From Homarus americanus (Eukaryota; Arthropoda; Malacostraca; Decapoda; Nephropidae): 64,000 nt of DNA. The position numbers and the translations under genes are program-made. The notes below the pieces were generated by a model. It did not search any database, was not told the origin of the DNA, and saw only the letters and a list, made by a program, of their open reading frames with translations. Below are positions 10,830 through 21,480 of the stretch, piece after piece. The stretch lies in contig NW_024725489.1 in assembly GCF_018991925.1 (NCBI RefSeq), positions 7,725,065 through 7,789,064 of the forward strand, in the 5' to 3' direction. Every line of letters starts with the position of its first letter. Within the stretch, counting starts at the first letter, position 1.

Positions 10830-10966
10830 AAAAAAAACTATCTGTAAAGTTTGCAAAAAACAGAATCATACGACTGAAGACTGTTACTATGCAAAACAAG
10901 ACAGTAATACCTATCAGCTTAACAAAGCCCCAAAAAGATGCAACAGTTGTTTGGAACAATGAACAG
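10830..10966 (+). pseudogene. element A extra CCHC zinc-knuckle fragment after protease
   Basis: In one frame the sequence reads a basic run and then CKVCKKQNHTTEDC, a perfect C-x2-C-x4-H-x4-C nucleic-acid-binding knuckle, and stops at CNSCLEQ. Such knuckles normally end Gag upstream of protease. Here it lies between protease and RNase H, where RT should be. This suggests rearrangement or template switching between two related elements. Confidence 0.6.
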
Positions 10967-11325
10967 GAAAACAGCTTTAATGCGCTAAAGGAAGCATTGA
11001 CCAATGCACCAGTATTGGCATTCCCTAATTATACTCAACCTTTCACCATGTGCACCGACGCCTCTCGACATGGGAGAGGACCTGTTCTCATGCAGCTAGA
11101 CACTAGAGGGAAAAATAGAGTGATTGCTTATGCAAGCCGTAAACTTAAAGATGCAGAAAAACGCTATTCAGTAACGCATCTAGAGGCGTTAGCTGTTGTC
11201 TGGTCATTCAAGAAATTCAGAGATGTGATATTTTCGTTGTCAAATAACTTCTTGCAAGCATATGCCAACAATACAGCATTCAACAAAGCTTCACAACAGC
11301 TTATCACACACAGTCGAATGGCCTA
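10958..11325 (+). pseudogene. element A RNase H domain, truncated
   Basis: The frame reads FNALKEALTNAPVLAFPNYT, FTMCTDASRHGRGPVLMQ (first catalytic Asp), YASRKLKDAEKRYSVTHLEALAVVWSFKKFRDVIF (catalytic Glu). This is a Ty3-type RNase H that would degrade the RNA strand in replication. It breaks off before the later DHxPL and ADALS motifs and runs into an out-of-frame integrase segment, so an internal deletion has fused RH to IN. The Gly that usually follows the catalytic Asp-Ala-Ser is Arg-His-Gly here. Confidence 0.75.
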
Positions 11326-12018
11326 GTTGAGCCGACCAATTGCAAAATCCTAGAGATTCTCAGACATAAAGTGAATCCAATGCAGGTAACATGGGAGGAT
11401 TGGTTACCTCAAGTATCAGCGTCAATAAATGGGTCAATAAATAGCTTCACTGGCAAAGCACCCTATTATGTCATATATGGGGCCGATGAAAGATTACCCT
11501 ATGATATACTTACAGGACCTTCACAACCTGTATATAACATGGATGATTATGCAAAGAAGCAAATCAATGTCTTCACTGACATCCATGAAAAAGTGCGTAA
11601 ACAATTAGTGGCCTCGCGCGCTGAAATGATTTACAAGCAACATAAACAGGCTAAGCCTATCAAACTAAAAATAGGAGACGCTGTCATGATAAGAGAACCT
11701 TAAAGGATCTTTAAACTTTCGCCGACATTTTCAGGACCCTTCCTGATAATTGCCAAAGAGCACGGTAACAAATTCAAAATACTTAAACCGGATACACAAA
11801 TTACCGACGTAATACACGTGGACAGATTAAAAAAGGATAGCCCTGACCTGCTACCCACCATTGTACACGACGTTCCTACACAGGCATTAGACTCTACTTC
11901 TGCACAAAATGAAAACAAAAACGTCCAAGGCGTACCTACGCAGGTCGTAGACGCTACAAATACACAAGCTGTATGCAATGATTATCGTATGAAACTACGT
12001 TCTGCACGTACAAATTAA
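11295..12018 (+). pseudogene. element A integrase C-terminal half
   Basis: From the end of the catalytic core (the NGLVE region around 11315, out of frame) the sequence runs through NSFTGKAPYYVIYGADERLPYDIL, QHKQAKPIKLKIGDAVMIREP and, after a TAA at 11701-11703, a C-terminal SH3-like segment (GPFLIIAKEHGNKFKIL, VIHVDRLKK). The tail ends KLRSARTN before TAA at 12016-12018. Integrase would join element DNA to the chromosome. The N-terminal HHCC and the first two catalytic Asp are deleted. The tail repeats PTQ-type motifs and is Thr/Asp-rich. Confidence 0.75.
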
Positions 12019-13000
12019 GCGTAGATAGGTGCACATCTATATACTACAGGCTCAGTAATGTGAATGTTATATAACAAAAGCTGTTATTAATCTCCTTGAC
12101 GCTTTGCAGATAGTCAAGAGAGATCTTTAATTAACCCGTATCTACGGTTTTATTCTTGTATACATATCCTATTGCTTTCTACTTCTAAGTTTAATGCATG
12201 ATATATGGGACTATTCCCAATAAAATAAACTGAAAATGTTGACTTTGGTTAAACAAAGTGAACTTCTACTTGTAGAGAATGACTAATCTTAGTAGCTACA
12301 GATGATCAGGAAATGCTGATACACTGTAGGTCGTCATGTTGACACTAGCATATAATATGCTCAGCATACACATTTATCAATATCTTCACACCTAGTACTA
12401 GATCTGTGCCCATGCACACCTTCACAATGTTCAGTATTTTCATTTTTCCTACACAGAACATATTAATTTTGCTGTGTCAGGATAAAAGCAAGTTAAGAGT
12501 TACTAGATGAGGCCAGACTATTATAAAGTTACTAGCCATTTCCTTAAAAAACGTGGCCAACCCATAAATATTTAACTTTTCTATTTGAATTTGAATTCAT
12601 GATTTATAAATACATAAAACCAATAGTTAATGTTCAGTAAACTCATTATAAGTTCTAATAAAATACAATTAAAAAGAAACTTATATAAGTGAAACATATT
12701 TTTGCATACTTAGCTACTATAATTAATTTTTATTATCTTAAGATTTGTAAACTCAAGCTTTGTGATACCAACCTTACTATTTATGTTATCAGTGAACGAG
12801 TATTTTTGGTTCGTGCAGAAACACAATTTAGAAAGGCACTGTTGGCAATTCTCATTGAATCTCAACCACCATTTACATAAAGGTAGAAGATCTCAGCTTA
12901 ACTAGAGAACACATGCATTATAACAAGGTTAGGTACACATAGGGATTATCTGCATGGATATTACACCGCGTGGAACTCGGTGGGTGGTAGCCATGCGATG
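12019..13000. other. element A 3' non-coding region
   Basis: An AT-rich stretch of about 1 kb between the integrase stop and the right terminal repeat. The only reading frame of note (12689-12880, 63 codons) has no recognisable motif, and I treat it as chance. No polypurine tract is obvious next to the right LTR. Confidence 0.5.
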
Positions 13001-13176
13001 TATTAGCCTCTGTCACATTAATATTATATAAATATAGGCTAATGACATATATTCATTAAATACAGCTACATAAACCTTTGTTCTGCCACACCTCCGAGGG
13101 TGGACAGTCCATAAACATTTGTTCTTTCACACCTTCTCGGGTGTACAGCTCATAAATCTACAGACTCAACCCTCAG
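13001..13176 (+). repeat. element A right terminal repeat
   Basis: This copy of 5157-5359 lacks about 28 internal bases and differs at a few sites (for example TGTACAGCTC for TGTGCAGCCC). It is followed by 13177-13674, which has no recognisable coding content, before repeat X resumes at 13675. Confidence 0.8.
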
Positions 13177-13674
13177 TGTGGGTAGGCTGTTTAGATAATG
13201 TCCGTGTTGAAGGGTGGTTTATCTCCAACCACCAGGCACCAGACTCAAGAGAGTACAGCCCAGTTCTCACCAGTTCACCACCCGGCATGATGCCTTAAAG
13301 TCGTGTCGAGAGATCAGCTCTGCAGGCAGTGCCTTTCTCTAAATATATCAGCTAATTACAAGCTAATAGGTAACGCTCATTAGTCTGTCAATACCAAATA
13401 ATTGTACAGATTTTACAACCCAATATAACTAGAAAATCAGCACGTATGTTTAAATTAAACCAAGGAACAACAAGTGAAGAGAACAGTAACTGTGTCTCTT
13501 GTTTAACTTACAAGCTAAGATAATTGCAAGTACAACCCAGGACAGCTGGGTGACATGCCGTGAGATTATCTGATATCTCACTCAGCTGCATCAAAGGTAC
13601 CAGCGACTAGCCTACACTCGTTCAGGCAAGTGTTAACAAGTGAGATAGTTCAATATCAAACCACAGCTAAAACA

Positions 13675-13719
13675 GACTGGTCAAAATTTTCGTGATGCCA
13701 TATGGCAGCAGGGTATTAT
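13675..13719 (-). repeat. interspersed repeat X, copy 2, right half
   Basis: GACTGGTCAAAATTTTCGTG through ATGGCAGCAGGGT matches the X copies at 22775-22830 and 60410-60450 read in reverse complement. It completes the X copy interrupted at 5156. It is then cut off by the LTR of element B. Confidence 0.8.
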
Positions 13720-13721
13720 TT

Positions 13722-14584
13722 ATACCATAACTTAGCAACTTGAATTACGTTAAAGATGAAGATAATAATGAGGGCACATATGGCATAACAAAAAACAAAT
13801 TGGCAACTAAGCACAACTTAGTCCTTAATATACACGACAATCAATGTTAAATGAAAAAGTTACAAAACACAAATAAGGACGAAATTGTGCGTCATGCGTT
13901 CAATCACAGCCCTCTTACTTTATCACACCAGTTCAGGAGTGCAGGTTTGGAATTATACACATCACAAAAAAATTAAATAAAATTTAACAACAAAAGTTTA
14001 CCATAATAAATGTGCAAGTTACATAATGAACGGAAAAATTAAATCAAGAAAAAAGAATAAACATGATCACTGACTGAAAATATTTCACATAGGACAAAAC
14101 ATGGTTGGCAATGACTCCTTACAATGTCAAACTGCTCTTGGTTTTCCATCCTTAATAAACAACTAACATGTGCACAGTATATAAACCATAACCCACCTTA
14201 CCACACGACAATTGAATGCACTTTACACACAATAAATAATTATAATAATAGAGCAGCACTGAATATATAATGCTCGACTAAACCATATTTGAGAAGCTAT
14301 CGAACCACTGATAAACTCAGACGTCCTCCCACTTCCAAAGCCCACCAATGACTGACAAAACCCCATATACCGAAGGTCTACAAGCCTAACATAACATTAG
14401 TGCCCTACATTAAACTAGTTAAACATACATACATACGTTTTGGAAAATATTTAGGTATCAAGTACCAATTTTGCTCACAGATAATTATACAAAATATTTT
14501 ACATACATACGGTGAGGGTAACGAGCATAAAAAAATATTTCGCTATGCATAACACAATGCATTACTGTGCATTATGTTATACAT
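13722..14584 (-). repeat. element B 3' LTR (left), degraded
   Basis: This aligns along its length with 18905-19799, with shared blocks such as CCATAACTTAGCAACTTGAA, GAGGGCACATATGGC, CACTGATAAACTCAG and the end near ATTTCGCTATGCATAAC. The terminal TGTTATGC is eroded to TTATACC. Positions are approximate. Confidence 0.75.
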
Positions 14585-14903
14585 TACACCCACTTTTTTA
14601 AAATAAAACCCGTAGGGCTTTACATTGGCTTTAGACAGTTATCAGATCTGCCTAATATGGCCTCGAGAGGGTATCCGCAATAATGTTATCCTTACCCTAA
14701 TTCAATATTATACGGTTGAAGTGCCAAATACCAGTAAGTTAAACGTTGTTTTTTGTTCTTTACGCAAGAAACAAATTGCAAGGAGTTGTGGTCACAATAT
14801 ACAGTAAAATGATTTTCTGGTTGCTATTCCCAAGGTATACATCAAATTTATCTAGCGCCATTAACAATGCAGCTACTTCTTTCTCAATGGTAGAGTAATA
14901 TTT

Positions 14904-15284
14904 TTAATGGGGTTTAAATTTAGTAGACATGTAAGATACCGGGTGCAAAACACCATTATTACCTGCTTGCAATAAAACTGCCCCAGCTGCTTCGTCACTT
15001 GCATCTACTTGTACAACAAATGGCTTGTCAAAGTTTGGTTTCCTTAATACTATTTTAGACATCAAAATTGCCTTAATTTTCTCAAGTGCCTCGTGACAAC
15101 TTTCCGTCCACACAAAATCCCTTTTAGGACTAACTAAATCAGTTAATGGTCTAGCAACATCAGAAAAGTTAGGGCAGAATATCCTATAACACCCTGCCAT
15201 ACCCAAAAATCGTTGCACTGCCTTACGGTTTGTGGAAATGGGCAAGGTATCAATGGCCTCAACTTTAGCCTGGACTGGCTCCAC
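14904..15284 (-). pseudogene. element B RT connection and RNase H start
   Basis: On the minus strand the frame reads AVQRFLGMAGCYRIFCPNFS, PLTDLVSPKRDFVWTESCHEALEKIK and FVVQVDASDEAAGAVLLQAG (first RNase H Asp), ending after HPVSYMSTKFKPH. This is the canonical Ty3 thumb-to-RNase H transition. The later RNase H motifs are lost: the frame stops at 14904 and only AT-rich decay lies between there and the LTR at 14584. It overlaps the RT frame by a frameshift near 15284. Confidence 0.8.
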
Positions 15285-15996
15285 TGTCCCATAACCAATC
15301 TCATGTCCCAGAATACTAGTTTGACATGGCCAAACTCACTCTTAACGAGGTTAACAGCGAGCTGGGCACTATTAAGACGAATGAACGGACAATGAAGAGA
15401 CTCAATATGCTCACTCCATGTGGAAGAGAACACAACTACGTCGTCAAGATTTGTTCTGACACCATTCAAACCATTAATGACAACTAATATCAAACATTGG
15501 AAAGTTGGAGGGGCGTTATGCATACCAAATGGCATAACGGTAAACGGATACAAGCCATAAGGGGTAAGATATGCCGATATGCGTCTCGCCCTCTCTGACA
15601 AGGGTACCTGATAATACCCCTTAGTAAGGTAATCTTTTTACCGTACTTTGCATCACCCATTGCGTCAATTTTATCATCAATACGGGGAAGGGGAAAGCTG
15701 TCTGCTTTTGTGAGGGAGTTTACTTTTCTGTAATCAGTACACATTCTCATAGTACCATCTGACTCTGGGACCAGAACACACAGGGATGCCCACTCACTGT
15801 CACTAGGTTCAGCCAAACTAGTGTCAATCAATAACTGCACCTTGTCATTCAGAATGCTGATTTTCTGGGGAGACATGCGGTAGGGTGCTTGTTTCACTGG
15901 GGCTGTGCCGTTCACCAACACAACATCATGGGTCACCACTGGGCTAGGCTGCGGCACATCACCAAAGATGGGCTGGAATTGCTGTAGGAGACACAT
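15143..15996 (-). pseudogene. element B reverse transcriptase
   Basis: Two overlapping minus-strand frames together carry RT motifs. They are VVTHDVVLVNG and APYRMSPQK, then SEWASLCVLVPESDGTMRMCTDYRKVNSLT (motif 2), a damaged ITLLRG segment, FTVMPFGMHNAPPTFQ (motif 4), and NLDDVVVFSSTW (motif 5). The catalytic box should be Y-x-D-D, but Tyr has become Asn here (TNLDD). At least two frameshifts separate the parts. RT would copy element RNA to DNA, but this copy cannot make it. It lies downstream of integrase, not upstream. Confidence 0.85.
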
Positions 15997-16026
15997 TACA
16001 TGGCTCCTCTGGTCCTGTAGTAGATG

Positions 16027-16560
16027 TCACAATTTAGAAGAAGGATCACTTAACACATCAGAATTGTTCAGTTTAATATCATCTTTCAACTCCCCTAAGT
16101 CATGCTTAGGTAACTCATCATCCTCCACTTCATCACATGTCATAGTATTGCACACCACCTTATCATGTCTAACACAATAGGGTTTCAACAGATTCACATG
16201 TCCTAGTCGTTTAGTGTTCCTACGTCCAGGCGTTGCTATGACATAGTTAACATCTCCCACTTTACTCAAAACTTCAAAGGGACCCTGATACTTAGCTTGT
16301 AGGGGAAATTTCCTAATGGGCAAGAACAAAAACATATTACCACCAACATTAAATTTTCTATCTTCTGCAATTTTTATCAAATTGACTTTTCATTTCCTCT
16401 TGCAAATCCTTGCATATGGTTCAACTTTTCCTTAAAATTAACAACATACTCATTTAAAGTACTTGATTTATCTTCTTTTATCCAACTCTCGTGCAAGAGT
16501 TTCAAGGGACCACGGATATCCTGGCCAAATATCAGTTCACTTAGTGAGAATCCCAAACTA
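16027..16560 (-). pseudogene. element B integrase C-terminal part
   Basis: Minus-strand frames read LGFSLSELIFGQDIRGPLKLL, a spacer, then a stop and RKFNVGGNMFLFLPIRKFPL, AKYQGPFEVLSKVGDVNYVI, LGHVNLLKPYCV. This is the post-core helix region and the SH3-like C-terminal domain of a Ty3 integrase. Directly afterwards (15996 downward) the RT begins. The same segment in element D is split by element F. Confidence 0.8.
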
Positions 16561-16608
16561 GACTGTTTAGTATATTTGATAGCATACAATAGATATAACA
16601 CAAACCAA

Positions 16609-16695
16609 GATATGATATAATATAATATAATATAATATAATATAATATAATATAATATAATATAATATAATATAATATAACATAATATAATATAA
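16609..16695. repeat. (TATAA)n pentanucleotide array inside integrase
   Basis: About 15 tandem ATATA/TATAA units fill the position where the integrase core should be. Element D has only a short TATATTATATTATATG at the same junction (48918-48933). The array therefore grew after the integrase-core deletion that B and D share. Confidence 0.95.
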
Positions 16696-16699
16696 ACCA

Positions 16700-17227
16700 A
16701 GTGCTCGCACGGGTATATCTTCCGGATATCTAATGGAAGCACACATCACAGTCTACCAATTTTCATTACCACCGTCTGTTTTAGGAAGAGGGCCCACTCA
16801 ATCAATGATTACTTTTGAAATATGGTTCATCAACAACAGGTACAGGTTTTAAAGGTGCAGGTGACAATACTTGATTGGGCTTACCAGCTAACTGGCATAC
16901 ATGACATGTACGACAAAAATCTGCTATGCCTGAGGAAATACCAGATTCATAATGGCTCTCTGGTTCTGATACGGCCTAGCAAATAATGGAACCAGAAATT
17001 AACAGCTTTCTTATGACAGAAAGGCTACTGAAATCAAAATTCACACGATCCTTAGAATCTGTCTTTACATCAAACAGTCCATTCAAATCATAATCAGGGA
17101 AGACATCACTCTGATCACTCACATCTGTCCAATATGTCACCATTTTAGCTTGACTATGGATTACAGCACAAGAAGAGACTAACCCAACAAACTTACTCAC
17201 AAGGTCTGCAGCAGGGTCATTACTCAA
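16700..17227 (-). pseudogene. element B linker and integrase N-terminal region
   Basis: Minus strand: an acidic linker (SDQSDVFPDYDLNGLF, FDVKTDSKDRVNFDFSS) is followed after stops by the zinc-binding end of integrase (CQLAGKPNQV) and the start of the catalytic core, where the first Asp is kept but the next codon is TGA. The core then stops at RYPEDIPVRAL. About 110 residues holding the second Asp and the Glu are missing. Confidence 0.75.
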
Positions 17228-17571
17228 AGGTATAGAGCACCCATCTGGATGCGGAACAACAAGTCTATCAGATTTCTCAAGATGAACTTTTCTGGCAAAA
17301 CCTCCTGAACCCCCACTGCAACTGGCTGAGGTAAAAGGTCCGTCCGAAGATCCACTCTACACAAAGGAATGCAAGTGGTTCCACTAACGTCCCGAAACAC
17401 AATATGATCACCAGTATAAGCCTCTCCAACAGATGGGGGAGCACTTTTCAACAGAATACTGAGTGAAACACCAGTATCCCTCAAAATACACACAGGGACA
17501 GCAGGACTACCCGCGGACACAGACACAAAACTAGGAAACTGAAAGGGCTGGAACAAATCCTTAGGGTCCAC
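17224..17571 (-). pseudogene. element B protease
   Basis: Minus-strand frame with FVSVSAGSPAVPVCILRDTG (DTG active site), SAPPSVGEAYTGDHIVFRDV and VAVGVQEVLP. In element D the corresponding domain reads ILRDTGASHSIHL and continues to FLLRNDIAGS. Here Ala after DTG has become Val and the end is frameshifted. It is a retropepsin-type domain, non-functional as it stands. Confidence 0.8.
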
Positions 17572-17599
17572 ACAAATTGGGTCAGAAACCGCAGTAACA

Positions 17600-17880
17600 T
17601 CATCTTACACCAACACCATCTTCTGAGACAAATGCAAAATTAGAAACAGGCTTGTCATGGGACTCCTTAGCTTTGAGCTTAGGATATCGGGCAATATAGT
17701 GACCAGGCTTTTTACAATATCAACACACAGAAGTCATAACACCGCTGGATCCATTACCACCATGACCATCAGAACCTCTGCCAACATTCTCAAAAGAGGG
17801 TTTATTACCTCTGTTACCAAACGGCAGCTTACCACCTTGAACTAGTCACGGCTGGGGCTGGAACCTCTAACTTTATGTTT
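17600..17880 (-). pseudogene. element B gag end with mutated zinc knuckle
   Basis: The minus-strand sequence corresponds to the YCKKPGHYIAQC knuckle of element D. Here an in-frame TGA replaces the residue after the first Cys, and the last Cys is Tyr (ARYPKLK). A Gly/Asn-rich region precedes it. It would have been the nucleocapsid part of Gag. Confidence 0.7.
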
Positions 17881-17989
17881 ATGAATAATACTGAAACTTT
17901 CCTCCCTCAATAGTTGTAACTTCCTTCTCATAAACGTATTTACTGACATCTGTGGGGACTCCTCTTAAATACTGCTCAAGTGCAGTCAA

Positions 17990-18480
17990 TTCACTAAGTT
18001 CATCATAGGTTTTTAATTCCACTAGCCGATAGCCATCTGTTATGCAACTTAGTGATAGTGTGACCATATTCGATATACGACTGATCGGGCAATTTGAAAG
18101 TATTTCTAATCCTTTCTCTATATGACACTGCTGTCAACTGGTAAGATTTCAGAATGGCTTCCTTGACCACAGAATACTCATTTTGCTGAAAGATGGTTGG
18201 GGACATGTAAGTGGTACGGCCTTTGCCCACAAGGACAGACTGGATCAGGAAGGACCAATACTGGAGAGGCCAGGAAAGTGTTGTGGCAATCTGCTCAAAT
18301 TGGATGAAAAACTCTTCCGGATCATGTTCGTCAAATTTTGGCACAAACTTCGTCACTTTAATTACATCAAATTTGACGTCACACGACCCCAGAGTGGCCC
18401 TCTTATCCAACAACTCAAACTGGTATGCCCTTTCTCTTTCTCTGTCCTCCATTTCTTTTTCCTGCAATCTTAACTTTATT
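17990..18480 (-). pseudogene. element B gag capsid region, SCAN-like
   Basis: The minus-strand frame begins in a charged coiled-coil stretch (EKEMEDRERERAYQFELLDK). It continues with VTKFVPKFDEHDPEEFFIQF, a Trp-containing middle, and SYQLTAVSYRERIRNTF followed by YIEYGHTITKLHNRWL. The pattern 'YRERxRNxxK..xQSYIEY....LxRWL' resembles SCAN domains and the Gmr1-like Gag from which SCAN is thought to derive. It breaks at 18003. Elements C, D and E have recognisable equivalents. Confidence 0.7.
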
Positions 18481-18904
18481 TCTCACTCCAACTTCTCTCT
18501 TTCTAACTGAAACTGTATTATCTTTACTGACGGATCTTCCTCAATCTCACAGTTTGAACGCAAACTCATCCAAAATTAACTTTTCCACCAAATCTCTAAT
18601 TAGAATATTTTTGATAGTTGCCTTTATCCAATTTGACTTAATCTCTACTTTATAATGGTTAGCCAACGAAACCTAATCATCTTTACGAATGGTACTACAC
18701 TCCAAACTTAACTTTGAAGGCTCAGCAATGAACTTAGCTAAATCAAAAGGCATCATTTTAAACAGATCTGGCAATTTACAGACTAGTGGGGAAAACTTGT
18801 ACCAAAAAAGCAATTACAAACTTCACTCCTGGTGGTTTTAGCTGATTAAACTCATTTTACTTAATTCTAACCAAAATCACCCGAAAAAACCCAGGCCTCC
18901 ATTT
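18481..18904 (-). other. element B gag N-terminus and leader
   Basis: The minus strand holds a degraded version of the Gag start seen in elements C and D (LIAEPSVVSLE-like, then a WVSLAKHYK-like stretch), with no open frame. The leader next to the LTR (about 18880-18904) contains TGGAGGCCTGGG on the minus strand, 3 bases from the LTR end, a plausible primer-binding site. Confidence 0.5.
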
Positions 18905-19799
18905 TGTTATGCCATAACTTAGCAACTTGAATTAAGGTTAAAGATGAATATACTAATGAGGGCACATATGGCACAACAAAGACAAATTTGCAACTCAGCA
19001 CAACTTAGTCCTTAATATTTACCCCTTAAAATTAATGTTACTTCAATACACGACAAACAATGATAAATGAAAAATTTACAAACACAAATAAGTAAGAAAT
19101 TGTGCATCATGAGTCCAATCACAGCCCTCTTACTTTATCACAACAGTTCAGGAGTGAGGGTTTGGAATTATACATGTCACAAAAGATTTAAATAAAATGT
19201 CATGACAAAAGTTCACCAAAATAAGTGTGCAAGTTACATAATGAACGAATACATTAAATCAAGAGAATAAAGAATAAACATGATCACTGACTTTGAAAAT
19301 ATTTAACATAAGACAAAACATCATAGACAATGACTCCTTACAAAGTTAAACTGCACTTGGTTTTCCATCTTTAATAAACAACTAATATGTGCACATCCTC
19401 CTTACAACACAATAATTGACTGCACTTTGCACTCAATACATAATAATAGAGGAGGACTGAATATATAATACTCAATTAAATCTTATTTGAGAAGGTATCC
19501 ACCACTGACAAACTCAGGCGCCCTTCCTCTTCCTATGCCCACCAATGACTGACAAAACCCCGTATACCAGGGGACTACAAGCCTAACAGCACTAATATAA
19601 ATCAACTCCTACATTAAGCTGCAAAAATAGTTAAACTTATATATACATACATTTAGGACAATTTTTAGGTATCAGTACCAGTTTTGCTCACAAATAATTA
19701 TACAAAATATCTTACATACATAAGGTGAGGGTAACGAGCATAAAAATATTTCGGTATGTATAACGCAAAGCATTACTTTACATTACGCCATGCATAACA
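18905..19799 (-). repeat. element B 5' LTR (right)
   Basis: 895 bp with the terminal inverted repeat TGTTATGC/GCATAACA. Its reverse complement begins TGTTATGCATGGCGTAATGT, identical to the start of element D's right LTR at 59564. It matches the left LTR (13722-14584) throughout. Confidence 0.85.
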
Positions 19800-20164
19800 G
19801 TTAGTTTCTTTACTTACGTGGCTGACTTGTGTTTAGCTCAACAAATAAGTTATTCTTGTTATGATTGTAGGTATAATATTTAGGATGCTTAATAGGAATT
19901 ATAATGAAGTTACCATTCTTTTTTGGCCTGGTAATGTTCTTGCTTGAGTTTCCTTGTAAATATATTGATTTGTTTTAAGTTTATTTTTCACTCTGAGTTT
20001 TCTACTTCACATTTAAACAACAACCTGACTTAGATCTATAATAAGTGGGGTCCTGACCTAAGAGTTACCATTTAATCATTTAATTGCATTTAAGCATTTA
20101 ATTTACAACCAAGGGAGATTTTGTTCTCGTGAAGTTGTAGAGGATCCATCAGTAGAACAGTTAA

Positions 20165-21229
20165 AGAACAGTTTACTAAAGAAAGAAGATTGGATTGCAT
20201 TGGCAAAGATATATAAAGAAGAATTCAAAGCTACAATGTCTAAGAGTGTGATCTAGTCCTGTTGTGGAGTTAACTACTTCGTAACCAAAGGTTTTTGATG
20301 TAACTAAGTATACAAAAATGTTGCCTTCATTTGATGAACTCGATCCAGATTTATTTTTGTAGAAGTTTGAGGAGGCAACACAATCACTTAGTTTTCCTCA
20401 CTCATTGGACAATTTTAGCCCAAACATATTTTGTAGGAAAATCCCACACTACTTATGTGTCACTTACTGAAGATCAAGTTAAAGATCATGACACCACGTA
20501 GAAGGCAATATTACAGAGTTATGATCTTGTACCAGAAATGTATCGGCAAAAGTTTAGCAACTTAGAAGAGATTCTTTACAGTCTTATTCTAAATTTACAC
20601 GTGAGAAGGAAAGATTGTTTAATATTTGGTTGAGAGCTACTGATGTCCAGGATTGTGATAAATTGTATCAGTTGATATTGATTGAAGAATTTAAGAGACA
20701 AATTCCTGTTAGATTGAATTTCGATGAAAAAGATATTTCTACATTGTCAAAGGCAGCCACATTAGCAGATAATTTTGCTCTTACTCATAAAACCTATGAT
20801 TTCAGATATGCAAACCAACCAGACACTACCAATAGGAAGCATGCACGGCAACAGGTTTCTATAGTCGGAGTTGGTGAGTCGTCTGGGTCTGGCGGCTCCC
20901 TGAATTCTTATTCTACATCTGGTAATCTTGAGTTTCAGGTTGACTCATCTGGTAAGATTGAAGCAAATAAACATGTTAAGTTTTACCATTACTGCAAAAA
21001 GAGCGGCCATAAAATTCAAAATTGTTTCAAATTAGTTCATAAGAAACCAGAGGACAAAACCAGCGTGGCGACTTCTTTACTTATTGACGTGATGAATAGT
21101 TCTGATTCTTCTGAGTGTGACTTCAAGTCTAACGAACCTAGTAAAGGTGATTCTTTGAAATCATTTATTTTTGAGGGATCTGTTTCTTTTAATGAAACTT
21201 CTGCTCAGAACCCTATACAAATTCTTTGA
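20165..21229 (+). pseudogene. element C gag
   Basis: In pieces: a Gag start (VEQLKNSLLKKEDWIALAKI), then MLPSFDELDPD followed by stops, then an open frame from 20615. That frame reads FNIWLRATDVQDCDKLYQLI, EFKRQIPVRL and AATLADNFALTHK, a Ser/Gly-rich linker, and a knuckle YHYCKKSGHKIQNC whose first Cys is Tyr. The order and residues match the SCAN-like capsid plus knuckle of elements B, D and E. It ends at TGA 21227-21229 at the start of the protease. Confidence 0.75.
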
Positions 21230-21480
21230 GACACTGCAGCTTCTGGTAACATCATTGTGAAAGGGTCACTTCCATGTTTGGATGATGCCCTTACTCGTTG
21301 AGGATGTGGATGGAATTACTGTTATTTCCCTTGTTAAGGATTTTCTAAGTTCAGATTTGGTTTCAGGCTATGTCACTATTGGGATTAAAGAATCTCTCCC
21401 AGTTCCGGGAGTTACCTTTTGTTAGGAAATGACCTTGCTGGTTCTAAAGTGGTCCCACAACCAGTTGTATCTCTTATTCC
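21220..21480 (+). pseudogene. element C protease remnant
   Basis: After ILxDTAASGNIIVKGSLPCL (the codon before DTA is a TGA where relatives have Arg) the frame breaks. The later GVTFLLGNDLAG-type segment is recognisable around 21405-21450 but frameshifted. The active-site motif is DTAA rather than DTGA. Downstream a fragment ALIKAQIEDIELCTFYNKSV (about 21830-21885) fits the linker before integrase in this family. Confidence 0.65.

Larger units (their letters stand above)
5157..13674 (+). mobile_element. LTR retrotransposon A (Ty3/gypsy-like), inserted in repeat X
   Basis: Direct terminal repeats (5157-5359 and 13001-13176) bracket gag, protease, RNase H and integrase remnants, all on the plus strand. 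Host repeat X is interrupted exactly at its ends, with GACTGG on both sides (5151-5156 and 13675-13680). That would be a 6-bp target duplication, or 4-5 bp if an LTR base is counted differently. Reverse transcriptase is absent and a CR1/L2 LINE sits inside gag, so this copy is dead. About 500 bp (13177-13674) follow the right repeat before X resumes. They have no counterpart after the left repeat, so either the left LTR has lost its 3' part or extra DNA was inserted. Confidence 0.75.
13722..19799 (-). mobile_element. LTR retrotransposon B, Gmr1-like Ty3 order
   Basis: A minus-strand element with LTRs at about 13722-14584 and 18905-19799. Reading 5' to 3' on the minus strand it shows gag (18470-17990), zinc knuckle (17735-17688), protease (17571-17224), integrase (about 16975-16027), RT (15996-15143) and RNase H (15284-14904). 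Integrase before RT is the Ty1/copia-like order known in the Gmr1 group of Ty3 elements. All domains carry stops or frameshifts. The right LTR has the terminal inverted repeat TGTTATGC/GCATAACA. Element D on the other strand is the same family. No convincing target duplication is visible. Confidence 0.85.

Noticed and set aside
20046..20060. Definite primer-binding site of element C
   Set aside because: TGGGGTCCTGACC fits, but without a paired LTR the boundary cannot be confirmed; kept only as a suggestion within the element C entry.
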